Assembly (NCBI GenBank): GCA_006218035.1
Contig: VBWC01000002.1
Span: forward strand, 1 to 64,000
Direction of reading: 5' to 3'
DNA: 64,000 bases
Origin: Gammaproteobacteria bacterium
GTDB lineage: Bacteria; Pseudomonadota; Gammaproteobacteria; VBWC01
Part shown: positions 38,704 through 48,250 of the stretch, piece after piece
Numbering within the stretch: position 1 is the stretch's first letter
Layout: every line of letters begins with the position of its first letter
Notes under the pieces: model-generated
Databases searched by the model: none
Told to the model about the DNA's origin: nothing
What the model saw: the letters and a program-made list of their open reading frames with translations, nothing else
Position numbers and translations under genes: made by a program

Positions 38704-40199
38704 CGCGTCAGTTTCACCCTTTCCAGGCCGTCATAGTTACCATCCGCCGCGAGGCGGTAACCGGTCACCTGACGGCGCGTCACGACGATATGATCCTCAT
38801 ACCATAATGGAACATAGGGCAGCCGCTGGTACAAGAGTTCCTGGAGTTTGCGGTAGTCCGCCGCCTGACTCGCCGTATCGGCGGCGGTTTCAGCCGCTTC
38901 GATCAAGCCGTCCACGCCTGCGTCCGCCAGATGCCCCCGGTTGGCACCACCAGGCGGCACCGACTGTGAATGAAATACATAGCGAAAGATATCCGGTGTC
39001 TTGATGCCGACCCAGCTCAGACTGTACATCTGGAACCGGCCTGACTTGATGTCACCGTAAAACGTCCCCCAATCGTAGCTGCGCAACGCCACCCGGATAC
39101 CGGCATCGGCGAGCTGGCTCTGGATAATCGTCGCCAGACGGATACGAAACGGGTCACTGGACGTTTTGTACGTCAGCGCCAGCGGCCGCTCGTTACCATA
39201 CCCGGCATCATGCAGCAGTCTTCGCGATAACGCCGGGTCATAGGCATAACCTAGCAGTCCGGGATGGCCCGCCCAATGATCCGGCACCAGTAACGCGCTG
39301 GCAGGCCGGGCGGCATCGCCCAGCACATAGGTGATGATTGCCTGCCGATCCAGCGCATGGGCGATCGCCTGACGCACCTCGAGACGACCGACATCCGGAT
39401 CCTGCAGGTTAAAACCCAGATAGCTGAAGCTGGCACCGTTGCCACGCACAACGGTCACATCGTCCTGTTGCGCCAGGTACCGGACCAACTCTGGCGGCAG
39501 GTCGTTCTGAATAACATCGAGCTCACCGCGCAGCAGTTTGAGTACGCGTACCGTCGGATCTGGCACATAGAGAAAACGAAACGCCTGCCCGTCACGCACG
39601 CGCTGCAGCGTCAGGCGCCCCTCCTCCGGCCAGTCCACAAATCTGAACGGACCGCTACCCACCGGCTGTTTGTTGAACGCGTGGCCAGCGACGATCAGGT
39701 TCGCCGGCACGATACCGATCACCAGCTGCCCCGGAAAAATCAGATCGGGCTCGCTGAGAAAAAAATCCACCGTGTCATCATCCACCACCGCGACACGCTC
39801 GACCGTGCCCAGCGTGCCGCGATGTGGCGATGCGTTGTGCTCATCCAGCACGTAATCGTAGGTTGCCTTGACATCCGCCGCGGTAAGGTGCGCGCCATTG
39901 TGAAAATCCCTGCCATGTTCCTGCAAGTGGAAGCGATAGTGGCGATCGGCGAGTTTTTCCCAACTGGCCAGTGCCGGAATCGGCTGATAGACGTCGTCAA
40001 AGTCCACCAGATGACGGTAGATAAGCCGGTTAAGGCGGGCCGATACGGCGTCAGTAGCAAAGCGGGGATCGAGCGTGACCGGCCGGGCGGCCAGCCCGAA
40101 ATTCACGATCCCGTCAGGCGGGGGGGCGCATCCAGCGACGAGCGACAGCAGCAACGCGATGGCGAGAATTTTCACGGGGCGGCCGGCACAATAAGACAT
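38700..40199 (-). CDS. Peptide-binding lipoprotein of ABC transporter (SBP family 5)
   Basis: This 499-residue extracellular solute-binding protein of the DppA/OppA family has a lipoprotein signal (ILAIALLLSLVAGC). Domains fit SBP_bac_5: FGLAARPVTLDPRFATD, FHLQEHGRDFHNGAHLTAADVKATYDY, VGSGPFRFVDW and RQAIAHALDRQAIITYVLG. It would capture a peptide for the DppB/DppC-like permeases. Being first of the run, it is followed by the L,D-transpeptidase with a 4-base overlap. Given the transpeptidase and nagZ in the same run, a murein-derived peptide is a reasonable guess for its ligand. Confidence 0.9.
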   Translation of the reverse strand: MSYCAGRPVKILAIALLLSLVAGCAPPPDGIVNFGLAARPVTLDPRFATDAVSARLNRLIYRHLVDFDDVYQPIPALASWEKLADRHYRFHLQEHGRDFHNGAHLTAADVKATYDYVLDEHNASPHRGTLGTVERVAVVDDDTVDFFLSEPDLIFPGQLVIGIVPANLIVAGHAFNKQPVGSGPFRFVDWPEEGRLTLQRVRDGQAFRFLYVPDPTVRVLKLLRGELDVIQNDLPPELVRYLAQQDDVTVVRGNGASFSYLGFNLQDPDVGRLEVRQAIAHALDRQAIITYVLGDAARPASALLVPDHWAGHPGLLGYAYDPALSRRLLHDAGYGNERPLALTYKTSSDPFRIRLATIIQSQLADAGIRVALRSYDWGTFYGDIKSGRFQMYSLSWVGIKTPDIFRYVFHSQSVPPGGANRGHLADAGVDGLIEAAETAADTASQAADYRKLQELLYQRLPYVPLWYEDHIVVTRRQVTGYRLAADGNYDGLERVKLTR

Positions 40200-40273
40200 C
40201 CAACAATGAGGTCGTCGTCACCCGCTTCATTCGGCATGGTTTTCTTTCGTGGTCATGACAACGACACCGCCTA

Positions 40274-40753
40274 TCAACGTTTCCCGCCCCAGCTCCGGTA
40301 CGGATGCCTGACCAGACACACGTTATAGTAACGCGGGTCATCGGATACTTCATCTCCGGCCCAGGCCGGTTTCTGAAAGGCCTCGTTCTGCTCGGTCAGT
40401 TCGATTTCCGCGACGATCAGGCCGGCGTTCTCCCCGGAAAAAACATCCACATCCCAGACGTGTTCGCCGTGCGTAACATGGTAACGAACCTTCTCGACCA
40501 GCGGCCGGTCGCACAAGGTCGCCAGCAATTCGTTGGCGTCCTCGACGGGTATGTTGTAATCAAACTCGGCGCGAGTGACACCGAGCGTCGCGCTCTTGAT
40601 ATTCAGCGAGGCCTCATCGCCGGCGACGCGCACCCGTACCGAACTCTTCTCGCTGCCAAGTAAATACCCTTGCCGCATTGCAATGCCGTCACCGGCGCGC
40701 TGCTTCCAGGCATCGCTGACCACCAGAAACTTGCGCTCGATTTCGGTTGCCAT
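40274..40753 (-). CDS. CYTH-domain protein (triphosphate tunnel enzyme)
   Basis: The 159-residue protein is a single CYTH domain. It starts with the signature EIERKFLV (ExExK), followed by RQGYLLGSEKSSVRVRVAGDEASLNIKS and DVDVFSGENAGLIVAEIELTEQ, which supply the charged residues lining the triphosphate tunnel. Small bacterial CYTH proteins of this type are mostly inorganic triphosphatases; a few are class IV adenylate cyclases. There is no extra CHAD domain. It starts 3 bases after rlmD, so the two are co-translated. Confidence 0.88.
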   Translation of the reverse strand: MATEIERKFLVVSDAWKQRAGDGIAMRQGYLLGSEKSSVRVRVAGDEASLNIKSATLGVTRAEFDYNIPVEDANELLATLCDRPLVEKVRYHVTHGEHVWDVDVFSGENAGLIVAEIELTEQNEAFQKPAWAGDEVSDDPRYYNVCLVRHPYRSWGGKR

Positions 40754-40756
40754 CGG

Positions 40757-42094
40757 TTACCGCCGCTCAAACAAGGCCATCGATTCCACGTGCGACGTAT
40801 GCGGAAACATGTCCATGACGCCGGCGCTGATCAACCGGTAACCCTGATTCGCTACCAGCTCGCCGGCATCGCGCGCCAGCGTCGCGGTGTCACACGACAC
40901 ATAGACGATACGCGAGGGGCTGATCGCTGACATACCTGACACGACCTCCCAGGCCCCCGAGCGCGGCGGATCGAGCAGCACCTTGTCGGGCGACAGCCCC
41001 TGAAAGCGTTTCATGACGCCGTCGACCGCCAGGTTCTCCGTCAGGAAGCCTGCGTTGGTAATTTCGTTCTCGCGGGCATTGTCGCGCGCTTTCTGCACCA
41101 GACGCGCGTCGCCCTCGACGCCGGTTACCCGCCCGGTGGTCCGCGCCAACGGCAACGAAAAATTTCCTATGCCGCAAAACAGATCGAGCACATGCTCATG
41201 AGCCCCGGGCGCAAGCAGTTCGACCGCTCGCGCAATCATACGGTGATTGATGTCGGCATTGACCTGCGTGAAATCGCTCGGCTCGAAGCGCATCGCCAAC
41301 CCGTACTCCTCCAGCCGGTAGACCAGCGACGAATCCTCCGGCCATAGTGGTTTGATGGTGTCAACGCCGCCGGATTGCAGGTAGATATGAAACTGATGTT
41401 GCTTGCCGAACTCGACGAGTTTGGCGGTGTCCGCCGCGTCAAGTGCGACCAGGTGGCGCACCACGATCGCCGCGGCGTTGTCGGCCACGGCCACTTCCAG
41501 TTGCGCGACTTGATCGTAAGCCTTGAGGGACGCAACCAGTTCCCGCAACTCAACGATACGCTCGCCGATACGCGGATCGAGCACCGGGCACCGCTCGATC
41601 TCGGTAATGAAGGAATTGCGCTTTTCCCGGAAACCAACAAGCAGCGCGTTTTTTTTACGGACGAAGCGCACGCCGAGTCGCGCCTTGCGCCGATAGCCCC
41701 AGGCAGGCCCGGTTATCGGCGCCAGCACTTGATCGGGAATTACGTGACCGATGCGGTCGAGGTTATCGAGCAAGGTCTGCTGTTTGTGCGCGACCTGTCC
41801 CTGGCTACTCAGGTGCTGCAGACTGCAACCGCCACACCGCTCAAAATATTCGCACCCGGGCACAACGCGATCCACGGAGGCGCGGACGATCTCCACTACC
41901 CGTCCTTCATCGTAACGCCGACTGCGCGCACGATACTCAACCAACACCTGCTCACCGGGCAGCGCACCATCGATGAACAGTGTCTTGCCATCGACCTGAG
42001 CGACGCCCCGGCCGTCATGGGCAAGCGACCGCACCTCGGTAACAACCGGTTCCGGCAGGGGTCGTTTGCGGCTGCGCGCGGCGGTCACCGGCAT
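40757..42094 (-). CDS. rlmD: 23S rRNA (uracil-1939-C5)-methyltransferase
   Basis: RlmD methylates U1939 of 23S rRNA with SAM and carries a [4Fe-4S] cluster. Starting at 42094 (MPVTAARSRKRPLPEP) it has 445 residues; an ATG at 42130 has a better ribosome site (GGAG) but would overlap the upstream gene by 25 bases. An N-terminal TRAM domain (about 12-70) leads to the cluster motif PGCEYFERCGGCSLQHL. The SAM site is VLDLFCGIGNFSLPLA, DPPRSG follows, and the catalytic Cys is in YVSCDTATLARD. It follows the exonuclease gene. In many gammaproteobacteria relA comes after rlmD; here the CYTH gene does. Confidence 0.95.
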   Translation of the reverse strand: MPVTAARSRKRPLPEPVVTEVRSLAHDGRGVAQVDGKTLFIDGALPGEQVLVEYRARSRRYDEGRVVEIVRASVDRVVPGCEYFERCGGCSLQHLSSQGQVAHKQQTLLDNLDRIGHVIPDQVLAPITGPAWGYRRKARLGVRFVRKKNALLVGFREKRNSFITEIERCPVLDPRIGERIVELRELVASLKAYDQVAQLEVAVADNAAAIVVRHLVALDAADTAKLVEFGKQHQFHIYLQSGGVDTIKPLWPEDSSLVYRLEEYGLAMRFEPSDFTQVNADINHRMIARAVELLAPGAHEHVLDLFCGIGNFSLPLARTTGRVTGVEGDARLVQKARDNARENEITNAGFLTENLAVDGVMKRFQGLSPDKVLLDPPRSGAWEVVSGMSAISPSRIVYVSCDTATLARDAGELVANQGYRLISAGVMDMFPHTSHVESMALFERR

Positions 42095-42105
42095 CCGGAG
42101 GTGAT

Positions 42106-42891
42106 CTAGCCCAGTCTGCCGTGATCCCATGCCCGTAAAAACTCCGTAAAATGGGGTTGAGCCAACTTTTCCAGTTCTTCCCGAACCACGCCACATTCCT
42201 TTTGATACTGATCGGCTGTCAACTGATCACGGATCAATTGATAGCGAAGGTAGATCAGGTAGGTATTCAATACGTCGACTTCGCAATAACTGCGTATGTC
42301 GTTAATCTTTCCTTGCTGATAGCTGTCCCAGACATGCGCGCCGCCAATACCGATCTTGCCGGGAAACCCCAGCAAGATAGCGATTTCGTTCAGTGGCGCA
42401 CTGGCCCGCCCCTGATAGCCAGCCAGCACGTCCATTAAATCGGTGTGACGCGCATGATACCGATTGAGGTAGTTGTTCCAGCGGAAATCCTTATCGTCAT
42501 CGCCGGTATCCCAGTAGCGCCGCCCGGCCACGCCATGCAACAGCGCGCGATAGTGCATGACCGGCAGGTCGAAAGACGCGCCGTTCCATGACACCAGCGT
42601 TGGCAAAAACCGGTCGATACCATCGAAAAAGCGTTGTATCAGCTCCCGCTCGTCGGACTCGGGCTCGCCCAGCGACCAGACCTTGAACGCGTCGCGCGAC
42701 CGTAACACCGCCGAGATGGCCACGATACGATGCAAATGGGGTTTAAGAAACTCGGACTCACCGGTTTCCTGACGCCGCCGGTGGTACATGACGTTGGCGA
42801 CATCGGCGTCGCTGAGCCCGTCGAGATCGTACAGGCGACGGCCTGTCGCCACGTCCGGCACGGTTTCAATATCAAACACCAGAACATTCAT
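42106..42891 (-). CDS. Predicted 3'-5' exonuclease, PolB-like
   Basis: The ATG at 42891 (MNVLVFDIETVPD) gives 261 residues; the track start is a GTG eight codons upstream. It has DnaQ/DEDD-fold exonuclease motifs: exoI FDIETVPD, exoII LVSWNGASFDLPVMHYRAL, and exoIII YCEVDVLNTYLIYLRYQL. The whole fits the family of predicted 3'-5' exonucleases related to DNA polymerase B proofreading domains. It sits between cysM and rlmD, co-directional. Its biological role is not known. Confidence 0.88.
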   Translation of the reverse strand: MNVLVFDIETVPDVATGRRLYDLDGLSDADVANVMYHRRRQETGESEFLKPHLHRIVAISAVLRSRDAFKVWSLGEPESDERELIQRFFDGIDRFLPTLVSWNGASFDLPVMHYRALLHGVAGRRYWDTGDDDKDFRWNNYLNRYHARHTDLMDVLAGYQGRASAPLNEIAILLGFPGKIGIGGAHVWDSYQQGKINDIRSYCEVDVLNTYLIYLRYQLIRDQLTADQYQKECGVVREELEKLAQPHFTEFLRAWDHGRLG

Positions 42892-42945
42892 ACCCTGCAC
42901 CGTAACGTTTGACACGAACCCGGCGTCGAGATGCCGGGCCCGACG

Positions 42946-43872
42946 CTATGCCGGAAAAACACCGGTGGACAGATAGCGATCGCCGCGATCGCAGACTATC
43001 GTGACGATGACCGCGTGCTCGACCTCGCGTGACAGGCGCAGTGCAGCACTGATCGCGCCGCCCGATGAGATGCCGGCGAATATACCCTCTTTTGCAGCGA
43101 GCGCCCGCGTCGTCTCCACTGCCTCGTCCTCACTGACGTCGATGATCCGGTCGACATGCGACGCGTCATATATACGCGGCAGATAGGCCTTCGGCCAACG
43201 GCGGATACCGGGGATGCAGGCCCCCTCGATCGGTTGCACACCGACAATCTGAATCGCGGAATTTTTCTCTTTCAGATAGCGGGACACCCCCATGATCGTT
43301 CCGGTGGTGCCCATCGAACTGACGAAGTGGGTGATCTTGCCGCGGGTGTCGCGCCATATCTCGGGTCCGGTGCTCTCGTAGTGCGCCCGCGGATTGTCCT
43401 GATTCGAGAACTGGTCCAGCACCTTGCCCTTGCCCTCCGCCGCCATCGCCCTGGCAAGGTCGATCGCGGCCTCCATGCTGCCTTCTTTCGGCGTCAGGAT
43501 TATTTCGGCGCCGAATGCCTTCATCACCGCGCGCCGCTCGATGCTCATATGTTCCGGCATCACGAGAATCATCCGGTAACCCTTTACCGCCGCAGCCATA
43601 GCCAGCGCGATGCCGGTATTCCCGCTGGTCGGCTCAATCAAGGTATCGCCGGGGGTAATGTCACCGCGTGCCTCGGCGTGCCGGATCATGCTGAGCGCCG
43701 GTCGGTCCTTGACCGAGCCGGCCGGGTTATTGCCTTCCAGCTTCGCCATGATGATGTTAGACGTCTGACCGGGCAGGCGCTGCAACCTGACCAGCGGCGT
43801 ATTACCGACAAAGCTTTCCAGCGTCGGAAACTCGCCGCTCAACGATATTGTGTTCTGGGAGTTCAATCGCAC
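42946..43872 (-). CDS. cysM: Cysteine synthase B
   Basis: CysM is a PLP enzyme joining O-acetylserine with sulfide, or with thiosulfate to form S-sulfocysteine. The 308-residue sequence has VGNTPLVRLQRL, the PLP lysine in NPAGSVKDRPALSMI, the substrate loop EPTSGNTGIALAM, and the phosphate-binding loop SSMGTTGTIMG. GISSGGA precedes the C-terminal end VTIVCDRGDRYLSTGVF, and the CDRG Asp/Arg signature fits CysM rather than CysK. The pairing of cysM and rlmD in a conserved neighbourhood supports this. Confidence 0.95.
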   Translation of the reverse strand: MRLNSQNTISLSGEFPTLESFVGNTPLVRLQRLPGQTSNIIMAKLEGNNPAGSVKDRPALSMIRHAEARGDITPGDTLIEPTSGNTGIALAMAAAVKGYRMILVMPEHMSIERRAVMKAFGAEIILTPKEGSMEAAIDLARAMAAEGKGKVLDQFSNQDNPRAHYESTGPEIWRDTRGKITHFVSSMGTTGTIMGVSRYLKEKNSAIQIVGVQPIEGACIPGIRRWPKAYLPRIYDASHVDRIIDVSEDEAVETTRALAAKEGIFAGISSGGAISAALRLSREVEHAVIVTIVCDRGDRYLSTGVFPA

Positions 43873-44013
43873 GGCTTTCTGGTACTGTTCACGTTAATGG
43901 CGCCTGACCGCCGCAACGACGATCAAAACGGCATTCTACCGCAGCGGATGCGGCTTTAATACCTGACCATGCCGCGATTTCCCGCCGTCGATGCGCGACT
44001 TGCGGCGGCGATA

Positions 44014-44943
44014 TCAACCAGAGGCTCGAGACTTGTCCGGTGCGGGCACCGCTGCCGCGGTGTCTGTGATAGGGAGCAAGCTGCCGAGATAACGACGAAA
44101 CCCGTCCTTTAACACCGGATGCTGCAGCGCATACTCGACGGTAGCCTTGAGATAACCCAGTTTGTCGCCGCAGTCGTAACGCTTGCCGTGGAACCGGTAG
44201 GCATAGACCTTTTCTTCCGCTAACAAACGCGCGATGGCATCGGTCAGCTGGATCTCGCCACCGGCTCCGCGCCTGGTGTGTTCCAGCATCTGAAATATCC
44301 TTGGCGTCAGGATATAACGCCCCACCACACCAAGATCGGACGGGGCATCGCTCGGCCGTGGTTTCTCAACGATACTATCCATCTCATAAAGACGCTCGCT
44401 GATCTCGCGTGCTTTCACAATGCCATATTTATCGGTCTCGTCCGGCGACACTTGTTCGACGCCTAGCACACTGCATCCGCGCTGATCGTAAATCTCGACC
44501 ATTTGCCGCAGGCAACTGCGGCCGCCGCCGTCGATCAGATCGTCGGCAAGGATCACCGCGAACGGATCCTCCCCGACCACATCGCGGGCACACCCGACCG
44601 CGTGTCCAAGACCGAGCGCCTCCGGCTGTCGCACGTAAACACACGAAACACCTTTTGGCACGACGCCGCGCAGGATTTCGAGCAGATCGTACTTGCCGCG
44701 CTTTTCCAGCTCCGCTTCCATTTCGTAGTTCTTGTCGAAATGATCCTCGATAGCACGCTTGCTGCTGCTGGTGACAAAAATCAGCTCGGTAATACCCGCG
44801 GCAATCGCTTCCTCGGCGGCGTACTGAATCAACGGCTTGTCCACGATCGGCAACATTTCCTTCGGATTGGCCTTGGTTGCCGGCAGAAACCGCGTACCCA
44901 TACCGGCTACCGGAAAAACCGCTTTCTTGAGTTTCCGTGTCAT
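44014..44943 (-). CDS. galU: UTP-glucose-1-phosphate uridylyltransferase
   Basis: GalU makes UDP-glucose from UTP and glucose-1-phosphate. The 309-residue protein has the nucleotide-binding start AVFPVAGMGTRFLPATKANPKEMLPI, RQPEALGLGHAVGCA, FAVILADDLIDGG and FHGKRYDCGDKLGYLKA. It overlaps the epimerase/dehydratase gene upstream by 4 bases (ATGA), so it is translated with the O-antigen operon. Confidence 0.96.
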   Translation of the reverse strand: MTRKLKKAVFPVAGMGTRFLPATKANPKEMLPIVDKPLIQYAAEEAIAAGITELIFVTSSSKRAIEDHFDKNYEMEAELEKRGKYDLLEILRGVVPKGVSCVYVRQPEALGLGHAVGCARDVVGEDPFAVILADDLIDGGGRSCLRQMVEIYDQRGCSVLGVEQVSPDETDKYGIVKAREISERLYEMDSIVEKPRPSDAPSDLGVVGRYILTPRIFQMLEHTRRGAGGEIQLTDAIARLLAEEKVYAYRFHGKRYDCGDKLGYLKATVEYALQHPVLKDGFRRYLGSLLPITDTAAAVPAPDKSRASG

Positions 44944-46820
44944 GCCTGCACCATCCCCTGCGGCCTTTGCAGCGGGATTACATTATCCGCTTCCCGCATC
45001 CCGGTCTGACCCATTTCTGGCACCATCTCCTTTAACAGCGTTCTTACCGCTTCCTCGTTGAATACACGGCACGCCTTCTCCACCTTGGCGAGCGCTTCGT
45101 TCAGCAATTTCCAGTCCGTCTCCCGCGAATGTGCAAGAAGAATTTTTTCGTGCGACGTCGCCGAAAAACTTTCCTGCGCATAGAAAAGCTCCTCATATAA
45201 TTTCTCGCCGGGGCGTAGCCCGGTATAGACAATAGCAATGTCCTCCCCGGGAACCTTGCCCGACAGGCGGATCATCTGCTCTGCGAGATAGCGGATCTTG
45301 ACGGACTCACCCATGTTCAACACGAAGATTTCGCCGCCCTTGCCCATGACGCTCGCCTGCAGAATCAGCTGCGACGCTTCGGCTATCGTCATAAAGTAGC
45401 GTGTTACTTCCGGATGCGTAACCGTTACCGGGCCACCGGCTTCGATTTGTTTCTGAAACAGCGGGACGACACTGCCCGTCGAACCCAGCACGTTACCGAA
45501 ACGGACAGTGATAAATCGCGTTTCCGAACGCCTGCTCAAGGTCTGACAAAAGATTTCCGCAACCCGCTTGGTGGCGCCCATTACGTTCGCCGGATTAACC
45601 GCCTTGTCGGTTGACACCATGACAAACGTGCTGCAACCAAACTTGTCCGCAGCGAGCGCGAGCACCCTGGTACCGAGAATATTATTACGTACCGCCTCCC
45701 GCGCCTGTTCCTCGAGCATCGGAACATGCTTGTAAGCGGCCGCGTGGAAAACCATTGACGGGCCGAACTCGCGGAAAATGCGCTCTACGGTCGCAGGATC
45801 GCATATATCGCCCAGCCGCGCGTGCAACGTCATGCCACGGTACCGCCCCCTGAGTTCGGCTTCAATTGCATAAAGGGCATATTCGCTCTGTTCCAGTACG
45901 ATCAGCGCCTGCGGCGCAAGTTTCGCGATCTGCCGGCACAACTCCGACCCGATCGAGCCGCCACCACCGCTTACGAGCACAATCTTGCCCGCTAGACCAC
46001 GACTGATCCGGTTCCAGTCCAGCGTCACCGGCTCCCTGCCCAGAAGATCCTCAATCGCGACCTCGCGCAGCGCCTTGACCACCGGACCTCCGGATACCAA
46101 GTCCTGAAGCTTGGGCAGGGTACGAAAAGGAATACCAGTTTTTTCGCATAACTCTACTACGCGCTGCATCTGGGCATTTGTCGCCGACGGCAGCGCAATA
46201 ACAATAATATCGATTCCTAAATTTTCCCGGACTTTGGATAGTTGATCGATTGCGGCAAGAACAGGGATACCATGGACTTTAGCGCCATGCAGTTTCTTAT
46301 CATCGTCCAGGAATCCGACCACGTCGCATTCGGCATCCCGGCGCATTTCCCGTGCAAGCATCTCGCCGGCCCTGCCGGCTCCGAGAATCAATACCCGGTC
46401 GCAACCTGTGACCCTGCTCAAATTAAGACCGTGATCCTGCCATACCCTGTAAATGAGGCGCGGAGCACCCAGCAGGAAAATAAGATATATCGGATACAAC
46501 ACCAGGCTTGCACGTGGAACGCCTTCAAGCCTGTTGAAGAGAAACAACGCCAAACTAACGGCCAATGCCCCGATCGCCGCTGCGCGTATGATATTCCATA
46601 AATCCGGTATGCTCGCGAACCGCCAAACTCCTCTGTACAAGCGCGTCCACCATAGGATCAACCCTTGGATCGTCGCGACCAACAACAGCATCGGGCCAAT
46701 ACCATCCCAGGCGGACAGGATAGAAAAATTGTGGCGAGACAAGAGGGCCAGCAGAAACGCCAACCCGACCATAATCAAATCATGTGAAATAATTGCGAAT
46801 CGGCGATTAAATACGATCAT
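44940..46820 (-). CDS. wbpM: WbpM-like UDP-GlcNAc 4,6-dehydratase (membrane)
   Basis: The ATG at 46820 (MIVFNRRFAIISHDL) has a ribosome site (GGA) and gives 626 residues. Four to five transmembrane helices (about 8-130) come first, as in WbpM/PglF/CapD proteins. A first Rossmann domain follows (RVLILGAGRAGEMLAREM), then the catalytic SDR domain with VLVSGGGGSIGSELCRQI, FHAAAYKHVPMLE and the active-site text VSTDKAVNPANVMGATKR. It turns UDP-GlcNAc into UDP-4-keto-6-deoxy-hexosamine, the substrate of the WbpV-like reductase. Its end overlaps galU. Confidence 0.9.
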   Translation of the reverse strand: MIVFNRRFAIISHDLIMVGLAFLLALLSRHNFSILSAWDGIGPMLLLVATIQGLILWWTRLYRGVWRFASIPDLWNIIRAAAIGALAVSLALFLFNRLEGVPRASLVLYPIYLIFLLGAPRLIYRVWQDHGLNLSRVTGCDRVLILGAGRAGEMLAREMRRDAECDVVGFLDDDKKLHGAKVHGIPVLAAIDQLSKVRENLGIDIIVIALPSATNAQMQRVVELCEKTGIPFRTLPKLQDLVSGGPVVKALREVAIEDLLGREPVTLDWNRISRGLAGKIVLVSGGGGSIGSELCRQIAKLAPQALIVLEQSEYALYAIEAELRGRYRGMTLHARLGDICDPATVERIFREFGPSMVFHAAAYKHVPMLEEQAREAVRNNILGTRVLALAADKFGCSTFVMVSTDKAVNPANVMGATKRVAEIFCQTLSRRSETRFITVRFGNVLGSTGSVVPLFQKQIEAGGPVTVTHPEVTRYFMTIAEASQLILQASVMGKGGEIFVLNMGESVKIRYLAEQMIRLSGKVPGEDIAIVYTGLRPGEKLYEELFYAQESFSATSHEKILLAHSRETDWKLLNEALAKVEKACRVFNEEAVRTLLKEMVPEMGQTGMREADNVIPLQRPQGMVQA

Positions 46821-47066
46821 TGTTGTTATTCCGTCAACCGATTTTCTACTAATAGCAGTCTCTTCGCAGCGGTTCTTGCTCCCTCGCGGACCGATGTCCA
46901 ACGCAATAAATCCCGCCTCTGGACTAATCGCGCCCCAGGGTGCCTAAGTGAAGAATGATACTCCGTTTGTACAGGGGTACGCTACTTTTACTTAGAAAAC
47001 CGTGGCTTCCATGCTTTCTACAGGCGTTCTGCTGAAAGATCTCCTGCGCCACAGCTATTCCGACAT

Positions 47067-48185
47067 TCAGTCGCAAGGCGGGGTTTTCCTGTTCCGCCTG
47101 GTTTCTTTGATCTTGTTAACTCCGCTGCCGACCACGCCTCTTGTGTCGTATCCAGGCATCTTGCCGATCATTGTAATAATTACCGCATATGCAAGCCCCC
47201 ATGTGAGCAATAGCAGCCATTGATTTAGATAATTTTCATTCAATATCGCAATCGCGGACACGCCGCATAACGTCATTATGAGATACTCCCACAACACCGT
47301 TTTTCGATGCCCCCACCCGGCCTGAACCAGGCGCTGATAATAGTGCGACTTATGCGCCTCCCATATTCTTTCACCTCGCCACAATCGTTTTAATAGCGTT
47401 ATTGTCGCGTCGACTATAAAGGGGGAAAACACCAGTACTGCTATCCAGATGGGAAATATGCCGTCTCTGTGCGCCCAGAGGGAAAACGATGCGACAACAA
47501 AACCCATTGTCGACGCCCCGACATCACCCATAAATATCTTAGCGGGCGGAAAATTGAATAACAGAAAGCCAAGTACCGACCCGGCAACAATCAGATTGAG
47601 AGTCGCAAATTGTAACGCGCCGCCTTGCCATCCCAGCAATGCATAGGTACCAAATCCGATAACTGCCATTCCACCCGAAAACCCATCCATTCCATCCATA
47701 AAATTATAGAGATTGACCATCCATATCACATACAAAACCGTAAATCCCACGCTAACGAGAAACGGCCACTGCCAATACCACCCGGGCAGCTCGATGGATA
47801 TTATCCTGAATCCCTCTACTATCAATAATGCAGCCGCACAACCATGCACCACGAAACGCACCATGACACTAAGCGTAAATCGATCATCCAAAAAAGAAAC
47901 TAGCGCGATAATCGCCGCGCCGAGAGCGATCGATATCATGTGTGCCTCTTCCTCGAACAAGTAAACTGAAATTGGAACTACCACGATAATTGCCATACAA
48001 ATGGCTATCCCGCCAATTCGCGAAACGGGGAACGCATGTAGGGAACGCGCGTTCGGGACGTCCAATATTTGGTATCTAAAGCCTGGGAGGGAGAAAATAC
48101 GCGTTAACAACATCGATATCGTAAACGCGAGCAAGGCCAATGCTCCGGGTGCTACATAAATTTTATACTCTTCTAACATCACCAC
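47067..48185 (-). CDS. wbpL: WbpL/WecA-like undecaprenyl-phosphate sugar-1-phosphate transferase
   Basis: This 372-residue polytopic membrane protein belongs to the MraY/WecA superfamily. Motifs include the LDVPNARSLHAFPVSRIGG early loop, MVNLYNFMDGMDGFSGG with the metal-binding Asp residues, NFPPAKIFMGDVGASTMGF, and KRLWRGERIWEAHKSHYYQRLV, whose His is catalytically important. In Pseudomonas O-antigen loci the WbpL protein starts chains by moving FucNAc- or QuiNAc-1-phosphate onto undecaprenyl phosphate. Position between wbpV-like and wbpM-like genes supports this reading. Confidence 0.85.
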   Translation of the reverse strand: MVMLEEYKIYVAPGALALLAFTISMLLTRIFSLPGFRYQILDVPNARSLHAFPVSRIGGIAICMAIIVVVPISVYLFEEEAHMISIALGAAIIALVSFLDDRFTLSVMVRFVVHGCAAALLIVEGFRIISIELPGWYWQWPFLVSVGFTVLYVIWMVNLYNFMDGMDGFSGGMAVIGFGTYALLGWQGGALQFATLNLIVAGSVLGFLLFNFPPAKIFMGDVGASTMGFVVASFSLWAHRDGIFPIWIAVLVFSPFIVDATITLLKRLWRGERIWEAHKSHYYQRLVQAGWGHRKTVLWEYLIMTLCGVSAIAILNENYLNQWLLLLTWGLAYAVIITMIGKMPGYDTRGVVGSGVNKIKETRRNRKTPPCD

Positions 48186-48250
48186 ATTGAACCCGCCTCT
48201 TGCGTCCGTCTGAGCCCATTATTATTATCCAAATAAATCTCTTTAACGGA

